Shown: positions 5,542-10,063 of the stretch, in pieces | Numbering within the stretch: the stretch's first letter is position 1 | Layout: every line of letters begins with the position of its first letter | Assembly: GCA_030609125.1 (NCBI GenBank) | Contig: JAUWCW010000047.1 | Coordinates: forward strand, 1 to 10,063 | DNA: 10,063 bases | Reading direction: 5' to 3' | Source of the DNA: Candidatus Rokuibacteriota bacterium | GTDB lineage: Bacteria; JAUVQV01 | The notes under the pieces: model-generated | What the model saw: only the letters and a program-made list of their open reading frames with translations | What the model was told of the DNA's origin: nothing | Database searches by the model: none | Program-made: the position numbers and the translations under genes

Positions 5542-6605
5542 GCCTCTCCGCAGGGCAGGGTGATGATGACCGAGGTTCCTTCACCCTGGAGACTTTGAAT
5601 GTCGATGCGTCCCCCGTGACGCTCGACGATCTCCCGGACAAGGTAAAGGCCGAGACCGCTGCCGTTCGCTCTGAGGGACGTAAAGGGTGTGGTGAGCCGG
5701 GAGAGGGACTCGGGCGGGATGCCTTCCCCGGTGTCGCTGACGGTAATGCGGAAGCTGTCGGCGGTGTCTTCGGTGGAGACGGTGATGACTCCGCCGTTCT
5801 TGATGGCGTCACGGCAGTTGGAAAACAGATTGAGCATCACCCTTCGGAACTGCCTCCTGTTGAGCATGACTTCGCGCTGCCTGGCGCGAAAGGCGGTGGC
5901 GATGGAAATGCGGTGCCGGCGGTATTCGTCGCGGATCTCTTCGATGAAGTCGTCGAGAAGATCCTCGGTGAGCGTGGGCTCGCGGTCGCCGCCGGCAAGA
6001 CGCGAGAGCGAAAGGTAGCTGCGAACCACCTCGTTCAGCCTCTCCACCTCTTCCTGCAGAATGGCGACATACCGCCGGAGCTTCTGCGCCTGGGCGCCGC
6101 GCATCTTCTCGACCCGTTCCTGGAGAAGGTCGTTGTTGAGGAAGATCGAGTTCAGCGGAGTGCGGATCTCGTGGGCCACCTTGCCGGCCACGATGGCCAT
6201 GGCTGAGAGCTTCTCCGACTGCTCCAGGCGCTTTCTCATTTCGTGAAAGGCGCTGTCGTCGTGCACCCAGACCTGAAAGTAGACCCGCCGCGAAGACGTT
6301 CTCAGCCGCTGCAGCCTCACCGTCACGGGCGCCTTGTCGCCGGAGGGAAGAAACACCTTGACCTGAATTTCCTCGGCGGGAAGATCCTTTCGGCGTGAGC
6401 GCATGAGAGAGTAAAGGACCTGGGCCGGCTGGAAGACGTCGTCTATCGACGTGCCGATAAGGGCGGCCGGTGAGGTTCTCAGAAGGTCCCCGGCGGCGGT
6501 GTTGCAGGTGGCGATTCTGCCCCGGCGGTCAAGAACAAAACAGGGAAGAGGCGCGCTCTGAATGAACGCGTCGCGGTCTGCCAGCACAGCTGGAATTTTT
6601 TTCAT
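5538..6605 (-). CDS. Cytoplasmic PAS-domain sensor histidine kinase (NtrB-like)
   Basis: The 355-residue protein has no transmembrane segment or signal peptide. A PAS domain occupies about 10-115, followed by a HisKA helix with the H-box VAHEIRTPLNS (His145). An HATPase domain shows the N-box RRVMLNLFSNCRDAI (259-263), G1 DTGEGIP (291-297) and G2 GSGLGLYL (315-322). It should autophosphorylate on His145 in response to an internal signal and phosphorylate the adjacent activator. The Glu after the His also suits a phosphatase role on the partner regulator. The ATG at 6605 is chosen over TTG at 6614 because the strong promoter upstream predicts transcription starting near 6613. There is no Shine-Dalgarno: eight T's precede the start region. 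Confidence 0.94.
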   Translation of the reverse strand: MKKIPAVLADRDAFIQSAPLPCFVLDRRGRIATCNTAAGDLLRTSPAALIGTSIDDVFQPAQVLYSLMRSRRKDLPAEEIQVKVFLPSGDKAPVTVRLQRLRTSSRRVYFQVWVHDDSAFHEMRKRLEQSEKLSAMAIVAGKVAHEIRTPLNSIFLNNDLLQERVEKMRGAQAQKLRRYVAILQEEVERLNEVVRSYLSLSRLAGGDREPTLTEDLLDDFIEEIRDEYRRHRISIATAFRARQREVMLNRRQFRRVMLNLFSNCRDAIKNGGVITVSTEDTADSFRITVSDTGEGIPPESLSRLTTPFTSLRANGSGLGLYLVREIVERHGGRIDIQSLQGEGTSVIITLPCGEA

Positions 6606-6619
6606 TAGCAACAAAAAAA

Positions 6620-6648
6620 ATTGTAAGGAGAGATGGAAATCATGTCAA
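6620..6648 (-). promoter_or_regulatory. Sigma-70-type promoter for the kinase-activator operon
   Basis: The minus strand has a consensus -35 TTGACA (6648-6643), a 17-bp spacer and a -10 TACAAT (6625-6620, five of six). This is the strongest housekeeping-type promoter in the window. Transcription should begin about 6613-6614, leaving a leader of about 8 nt before the kinase ATG. Confidence 0.82.
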
Positions 6649-6660
6649 CGTAAAATGCGA
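6648..6660. promoter_or_regulatory. Degenerate copy of the activator palindrome at the kinase promoter
   Basis: ACGTA-AAA-TGCGA keeps one perfect TGCGA half of the enhancer palindrome and three of five bases in the other half. It abuts the kinase -35 box. If bound by the phosphorylated activator it could repress or modulate the kinase-activator operon, an autoregulatory loop common in NtrB/NtrC-type systems. A single half-site may be chance. Confidence 0.3.
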
Positions 6661-6710
6661 AAAAAAGATGACGGAGGAAAGAGATCAGGAGACTCAAAAG
6701 GGTATATCCG

Positions 6711-6740
6711 TTGACGGCCGCGAAGCACAAGGAGTAAAAT
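6711..6740 (+). promoter_or_regulatory. Sigma-70-type promoter for the HEAT-repeat gene
   Basis: TTGACG at 6711-6716 and TAAAAT at 6735-6740 each match the consensus at five of six positions, with an 18-bp spacer. Transcription would start near 6747, 4 nt before the HEAT gene ATG. The AAGGAG at 6729-6734 lies inside the spacer, upstream of the -10 box, so it cannot serve as a ribosome binding site if this promoter is used. Confidence 0.65.
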
Positions 6741-6750
6741 CAGCGGCGCG

Positions 6751-7599
6751 ATGACAGTGAACGAGGATCTTGCAATACTGTACAGGGAAAAGAAGCTCGG
6801 GGAAGTGGAGCAGATGCTTCGCCGGGAACCGTCTCTGCTCCGGGAGACGGAAGGGCTTTTCGCCGAGGGAGACTCCGATTCCGTCAGTGCCCTGCTGCAG
6901 GTAGTGTCAAGAGTGGGATTCGACTATCCCGACCAGGCCAGCCCGCTGGCGCAGGTTGTCTTCGGGCTCATGGAGAGTGACGATCCCTTTGTCCGGATGG
7001 ATGCCGCCCAGGCATTCGCCACTCTCTTCGCGCAGGATCGCTCGTGCGCAGTGATGGGCATTCCGGTGCTGCACCGGCTTCTCGATGACGGCAATTCGCT
7101 CGTGCGCGGTGATGCGGCGCAGGCCATCGGCAATATCGGCTTCTACTTCCCCGAACTGGTTGAGGAAGAAGCCGGCCGGCTTCTGTCAATCCTCGACGAA
7201 GGAGACGACGACGACGAGCGCGAGGAGGTGGCTCACGCGCTCGGGAAGATAGGGGCTACCAATCCCGTGCTGCTGAAGGAGATCTTTCCCCGGCTCGTGA
7301 GGGCCCTGGAAAAGACCCGGGAGGCGAGCTGCGGGGGTATCCTCCTGGCTTTCGGTACGGTCGGCCTGCACTACCCGGAATTGGTCAAGAAATACATACC
7401 GAGGCTGCTCGAGTACCTTCAGGGCAGCAATGAGGACACGGTCAAGTACGCCGTCCTCGCCATCGGCAACATCGCGTCAAGTCACCCCGAGCTGGTGGTG
7501 GAAGCCGTTCCGCACCTCGAGAAGGTGTGCGAGGCCGGGGACCCGGATCTGCGGGTCAATGCCCGGATGGCACTCTCCATGATCAAACCGGGTTCCTGA
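6751..7599 (+). CDS. HEAT-repeat protein of unknown function
   Basis: The 282-residue soluble protein is built of about 38-residue alpha-helical HEAT or PBS-lyase-like repeats. Typical helix cores are VRMDAAQAFATL, VRGDAAQAIGNIG, EREEVAHALGKIG, VKYAVLAIGNIA and LRVNARMALSMI. Between them a linker recurs in degenerate form: FYFPELVEEE, LHYPELVKKY, SHPELVVEAV and TNPVLLKEIF. Such solenoids are protein-binding scaffolds; no catalytic residues are evident. It is the only plus-strand gene here and is divergent from the kinase-activator pair, sharing a 145-bp intergenic region, which makes co-regulation or a signalling-adaptor role possible but unproven. The ATG at 6751 is the only sensible start. 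An acidic run (DEGDDDDERE) sits in the middle loop. No signal peptide or membrane segment is visible. Confidence 0.9.
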   Translation: MTVNEDLAILYREKKLGEVEQMLRREPSLLRETEGLFAEGDSDSVSALLQVVSRVGFDYPDQASPLAQVVFGLMESDDPFVRMDAAQAFATLFAQDRSCAVMGIPVLHRLLDDGNSLVRGDAAQAIGNIGFYFPELVEEEAGRLLSILDEGDDDDEREEVAHALGKIGATNPVLLKEIFPRLVRALEKTREASCGGILLAFGTVGLHYPELVKKYIPRLLEYLQGSNEDTVKYAVLAIGNIASSHPELVVEAVPHLEKVCEAGDPDLRVNARMALSMIKPGS

Positions 7600-7694
7600 G
7601 GGGATCTTCTGTCCCCTGGCTGCGTTATGCCGTCGCTCAGTTGTGCGGTCCGCCTGAGGCGGAGAACAGAATCCCTCCCTCAGGAACCAGGTTT
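7585..7694. repeat. Long inverted repeat at the 3' end of the HEAT gene
   Basis: AAACCGGGTTCCTGAGGG (7585-7602) and its reverse complement at 7677-7694 match at 17 of 18 bases. The left arm includes the stop codon of the HEAT gene. The loop holds a compact hairpin, TCCGCC-TGA-GGCGGA (7649-7663), and an alternative short stem GGGGA/TCCCC (7600-7616) that would compete with the long stem. The right arm ends in GGTTTTG, a short T-run. It sits between convergent genes, so the likeliest role is transcription termination or mRNA 3'-end protection. A small terminal-inverted-repeat insertion is the alternative. Confidence 0.6.
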
Positions 7695-7802
7695 TGCTTG
7701 ACTGAACGGGGGGAATCCTTTCACCTCACGCGCTCTCGCTGCCGGGTGCGGGCGGACACGGCCTCCGGTTGCCTGACAGGGCCGCGGGGCAGATCGACTA
7801 TC
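7695..7802. other. Gap between the inverted repeat and the Cys-rich receiver gene
   Basis: The remaining 108 bp of the convergent intergenic region are GC-rich. I find no gene, promoter or clear terminator for the receiver gene that ends at 7803. Confidence 0.4.
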
Positions 7803-8423
7803 TCACGGCATCAGGCCGCTGATCATTTCCTCAAGCTCCTGGGCGTGAAAGGGTTTGACCAGGTAGGCGTCGGCGCCGGAGCGTGTTCCCTCGTCGATGT
7901 CCTTTCCCATCCCCCGCACGGTGACCAGGATAACGGGGATGTGGCTGGTGCGGCCGTCGTCCTTGATTGACTGACAGAGCTCATAGCCGTTGATCTTCGG
8001 CATGATGACGTCGCTGAGGATGAGATCGGGCCTTATCTCCCTCGCCAGGAAGAGGGCCTCTTCTCCGTCTGCGGTGGAGATGCAGTCATGGCCCGCTCTC
8101 TTCACCGTTTCCTCGAGGGCGAAAAGTATGTTCGGCTCGTCGTCGGCGACGAGAATCTTCTTGGCCTCCCTGGTTCCCGTGCGGCGGTCGTGGAGCTGTA
8201 TGAACTCGTCCAGCGAGAATTCGTGGTTGAACCACTTGCGGCGGTATTCGCACTTCTCGCACGTTTCGGCGTTCTGAAATCCCTCGGTGCGGGCAAGCCG
8301 CCAGCAGAAGAGAGACTCCGTCTCCCGGACCGGACAGGGTTTGAAGCAGTTATTGTGCTGCCAGCAGTGTGTGGTTTCCAATCCTGGTCCTCCGGCGCCG
8401 TGATCGCCCTCGCGGTGGAGCAT
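7803..8423 (-). CDS. Response regulator with N-terminal six-cysteine CW-type domain
   Basis: The 206-residue protein has two parts. Residues about 18-65 hold six cysteines in the order HCWQHNNC...CPV...FCW...CEKCEYR (Cys20, 26, 30, 40, 55, 58). This resembles the short 'CW' Cys-rich modules often attached to signalling proteins in deltaproteobacteria and likely binds a metal or acts as a redox sensor. Residues about 87-206 are a complete receiver with Asp94/95, phospho-acceptor Asp138 (LILSDVIMP), Thr168 and Lys190 (YLVKPF). No DNA-binding or enzymatic output follows, so the N-terminal domain or a partner must carry the signal. ATG at 8423 coincides with the predicted transcription start of its own promoter. 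It lies 31 bp after the creatininase stop, so read-through from that operon is also possible. Confidence 0.9.
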   Translation of the reverse strand: MLHREGDHGAGGPGLETTHCWQHNNCFKPCPVRETESLFCWRLARTEGFQNAETCEKCEYRRKWFNHEFSLDEFIQLHDRRTGTREAKKILVADDEPNILFALEETVKRAGHDCISTADGEEALFLAREIRPDLILSDVIMPKINGYELCQSIKDDGRTSHIPVILVTVRGMGKDIDEGTRSGADAYLVKPFHAQELEEMISGLMP

Positions 8424-8428
8424 AATTT

Positions 8429-8458
8429 ATTATACCGGGACGAAGCGGAGTATGTTAC
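8429..8458 (-). promoter_or_regulatory. Sigma-70-type promoter giving a leaderless receiver transcript
   Basis: The minus strand has a perfect -10 TATAAT (8434-8429) and a -35-like GTAACA (8458-8453, four of six) with an 18-bp spacer. The start point 6-7 nt downstream falls on the ATG of the Cys-rich receiver gene. The -35 region overlaps the creatininase stop codon. Confidence 0.65.
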
Positions 8459-9195
8459 GGCGCCCTGGGGGGCTCAGGGACTTCCTGGCTTTCAAGTCGT
8501 GAGATGATTCCGGCCAGGTGGCGAACGGCAATCTTCGTCAGCGATTCGCCCTTCTCGGCGCTGGCCCGTCCGGGATTGCCCCAGACGCCGCCTTTCCAGT
8601 ACCTGCGCTTGTCTCTCACGAGTATGTGGGGGGGGAACCCCGGATACTCCTCCGGGGCGGTGCCCCGGACGAGGTCGGGGTGGAGAAAGAGAAGGCGGGA
8701 AGTCTCAACCTCGCCGGCATGAGAGTCGTCTTCGGTTTCGATGATGTCCCGCCCCTCCCTGAGGATCTCGTTGTATTCCGAGACGACGGCTATGCGGGCG
8801 TCGGGGAGCGTCTCCAGCAGCTCCTCTCCGGCATCAAGTATTGTCATGAGGTGCGTTTTGCCGGCGTGTCCTGAGATGAAGATGAAATTTCTCAGACCCT
8901 GCCGGTAGAAGTCACGGCCCAGATCGATCACCAGGGCCCGCAGAACGGTCGTGGAAATGCCGATCGTTCCCGGGTGATCGCGCGTGCTCCTGCAGACCCC
9001 GTAGGGAATGGGGGGGGCCGCGATGGCCCCGGACTTCTCCGCCGCCTGCCGCGCAACCGCCTGGACCTGGAGAGTGTCCGTACCCAGGGGAAGGTGGGGA
9101 CCGTGCTCCTCCACGGCGCCGATGGGCTGGATGATCGTCCGGGTGCGGCGCAGCGCCTCTTCGAACTGCGGCATGGTAAGATGGTCGAGCTGCAT
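8455..9195 (-). CDS. Creatininase-family metallohydrolase
   Basis: The 246-residue length is typical for the family. The metal-site signature AVEEHGPHLPLGTDT at 28-41 supplies Glu29, His31 and Asp40. FISGHAGKTH at 107-115 corresponds to the second metal region (His110), usually GHGGN, so the Asn position is Lys here. SHAGEVETS at 158-166 is the family's third conserved motif. Members are cytosolic Mn/Zn/Fe amidohydrolases acting on cyclic amides, including creatininase and formamide deformylases of flavin/deazaflavin pathways, so the substrate cannot be assigned. ATG at 9195 is chosen over upstream in-frame codons because they lie inside the preceding gene and homology starts here. An AAGGA is about 12 nt upstream. 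It follows the metalloregulator gene by 7 nt, so one operon is likely and metal supply may control this metalloenzyme. Confidence 0.9.
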   Translation of the reverse strand: MQLDHLTMPQFEEALRRTRTIIQPIGAVEEHGPHLPLGTDTLQVQAVARQAAEKSGAIAAPPIPYGVCRSTRDHPGTIGISTTVLRALVIDLGRDFYRQGLRNFIFISGHAGKTHLMTILDAGEELLETLPDARIAVVSEYNEILREGRDIIETEDDSHAGEVETSRLLFLHPDLVRGTAPEEYPGFPPHILVRDKRRYWKGGVWGNPGRASAEKGESLTKIAVRHLAGIISRLESQEVPEPPRAP

Positions 9196-9202
9196 TTTTC
9201 GT

Positions 9203-9871
9203 TCAGTCCTTGCCGGATTTTCCGGAGCGCCAGACCTGTATGTCTCCGGCGATCTCGGCCTCCATGGCAAGCTGGGTGTGCTCGCACTCGAGAACGATCG
9301 TGGGGTAGTGCTGATGGACCTTGATGTTCATCCCCGGCGCGATTCCGAAGGCCATGAGCTTGTGAAGGCGTGACTGGGACTTGGAGCTGAGATAGGCCAC
9401 ACGCCCCTCTTCGCCGGGAGAGAGCTGTGTCACCGGCACCACAAGGCTCTCAACGACCTGCCGGGCCTCACGGCAGCACCTTCCCTCCGGTATGGGAGAG
9501 CCGTGGGGGCACTCGCGGGGGTGACCCAGGAGGGTGCAGATGCTTTCCGTCACCTGGTCGGCGAGGAAGTGCTCGAACTCGCAAGCGCTGTCCTCGGTGG
9601 CTTCCACCTCCATGTTGAGGATGTCGTGAAGGAGCCGCTCCGCCAGGCGGTGCCTCCGGATCACCTGCCGGGCCTCATCCTCCCCCCTGGGCGTCAGCAG
9701 AAGGTTCGAATCCCGGACGACGGCGAGCTCTTTCTCCTCCAGGGCCTCGACGAGCTCCCCGCTGAAAACGATCCTGGAAACCTCTCGGATGGAGTCGATC
9801 TTCCGCAGATCCAGCTCCCGGGCGGACCAGATCGCCTCCAAGGCTTCGTGTATGGCGTGGTCTTCGATCAT
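9203..9871 (-). CDS. DtxR/MntR-type metalloregulator with C-terminal FeoA-like domain
   Basis: The 222-residue protein starts with a divergent winged-helix region (about 1-65, ending LLLTPRGEDEA). A dimerisation/metal domain follows: RRHRLAERLL with His74 and Glu78, then ACEFEHFLADQV with Cys97, Glu100 and His101, and LGHPRECPHGSPIP. These match the DtxR metal residues Cys102, Glu105, His106, His79 and Glu83. A histidine equivalent to DtxR His98 is not apparent. Residues about 148-214 form an SH3-like FeoA fold (LSPGEEGRVAYL...FGIAPGMNIKVHQ). Three more cysteines (121, 132, 133) lie between the domains. It should sense Fe(II) or Mn(II) and regulate transcription. ATG at 9871 is preferred over TTG 9916, which lies upstream of the predicted transcription start. 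The HTH is weak by eye, so DNA binding is less certain than family membership. Confidence 0.9.
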   Translation of the reverse strand: MIEDHAIHEALEAIWSARELDLRKIDSIREVSRIVFSGELVEALEEKELAVVRDSNLLLTPRGEDEARQVIRRHRLAERLLHDILNMEVEATEDSACEFEHFLADQVTESICTLLGHPRECPHGSPIPEGRCCREARQVVESLVVPVTQLSPGEEGRVAYLSSKSQSRLHKLMAFGIAPGMNIKVHQHYPTIVLECEHTQLAMEAEIAGDIQVWRSGKSGKD

Positions 9872-9882
9872 GATGAGAAGAA

Positions 9883-9911
9883 ATTCTAGAGAAAGTGCGG
9901 GTAACTTACAA
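9883..9911 (-). promoter_or_regulatory. Sigma-70-type promoter for the metalloregulator-creatininase operon
   Basis: The minus strand has TTGTAA (9911-9906, four of six), a 17-bp spacer and TAGAAT (9888-9883, five of six). The predicted start is near 9876, 5 nt before the regulator ATG. A small palindrome GTAA-C-TTAC (9901-9909) overlaps the -35 box and could be part of an operator, but it is too short to assign. Confidence 0.5.
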
Positions 9912-9913
9912 GT

Positions 9914-9936
9914 CAAGTCCGCCCGCGAGGGACTTG
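9914..9936. terminator. Hairpin after the GGDEF gene, weak terminator candidate
   Basis: CAAGTCC (9914-9920) and GGACTTG (9930-9936) form a perfect 7-bp stem with a 9-nt GC-rich loop, 26 bp beyond the GGDEF stop on the minus strand. No T-run follows on that strand. The neighbouring CCCGCG/CGCGGG sequences could form an alternative stem. It may instead relate to the metalloregulator promoter just downstream. Confidence 0.35.
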
Positions 9937-9961
9937 CGAGAACGCTTCCCGCGGGGAGGCG

Positions 9962-10063
9962 TCAGCCGGAATGTTCGAAGGTGACGGTCCTGTTTCCGCC
10001 GAACTGCTTGGCGAGGTACATTGCTTCATCCGCTTCGCGGACGGCACCCTTGAGGTCCCTGCC
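9962..10063 (-). CDS. C-terminal end of a GGDEF diguanylate cyclase (5' part outside window)
   Basis: The last 33 residues before the stop read GRDLKGAVREADEAMYLAKQ followed by FGGNRTVTFEHSG. The A-D-x-A-M-Y-x-A-K-x-x-G-x-N-R pattern is the diagnostic C-terminal helix and strand of GGDEF domains, which make cyclic di-GMP from two GTP. The signature GGDEF motif, I-site and any sensor domains lie beyond the window, so activity and input cannot be judged. The protein ends about 12 residues past the domain, with no downstream output domain. Confidence 0.9.
   Translation of the reverse strand, partial: GRDLKGAVREADEAMYLAKQFGGNRTVTFEHSG

Noticed and set aside
4612-5598. Plus-strand open frame of 328 codons antisense to the activator gene
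   Set aside because: The minus strand encodes an unambiguous NtrC-family protein here; the antisense frame has no recognisable domain.

Overview
The window is GC-rich, tightly packed bacterial DNA. It holds ten protein-coding genes (two cut by the window edges), a short gene remnant and several regulatory sites. A cytoplasmic NtrB/NtrC-like two-component pair, a sigma-54 promoter, three receiver proteins, a Cys-rich 'CW'-type receiver protein and a DtxR-FeoA-type regulator suggest a deltaproteobacterial-grade lineage (Desulfobacterota or a relative). This is inference from gene content; no marker gene is present. All genes except the HEAT-repeat gene lie on the minus strand.

Right to left on the minus strand, 10063-9962 is the tail of a GGDEF diguanylate cyclase. 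Next come a DtxR/MntR-type metalloregulator with a C-terminal FeoA-like domain (9871-9203), a creatininase-family metallohydrolase 7 nt further on (9195-8455), and a receiver protein with an N-terminal six-cysteine domain (8423-7803) with its own promoter. A convergent plus-strand HEAT-repeat gene (6751-7599) ends in a long inverted repeat. It is divergent from a PAS histidine kinase (6605-5538), which overlaps a sigma-54 activator of the NtrC family (5541-4168) by 4 nt.

The 200 bp after the activator gene hold a compact regulatory region. Three copies of the palindrome TCGCA-N3-TGCGA (two with one mismatch) are spaced 40 and 42 bp apart. About 108 bp further downstream is a full-consensus sigma-54 -24/-12 promoter. 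This promoter reads into an operon of a standalone receiver, a KamA-type lysine 2,3-aminomutase, a GNAT acetyltransferase and two tandem D-Ala-D-Ala-ligase-like ATP-grasp enzymes. The simplest reading is a self-contained circuit: kinase, activator, three enhancer sites, sigma-54 promoter, then beta-lysine formation followed by acetylation and/or ligation.

Between the GNAT and the first ATP-grasp gene is a 479-bp stretch with no intact gene. It carries a block of strong hairpins resembling mobile-element debris and an 82-bp, 95%-identical minus-strand copy of the ATP-binding region of the neighbouring ATP-grasp gene, probably the relic of a third paralogue.

All five promoters I could identify place the predicted transcription start 0-8 nt from the start codon, with no Shine-Dalgarno sequence in between. 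Leaderless or very short-leader transcripts may therefore be common in this organism.
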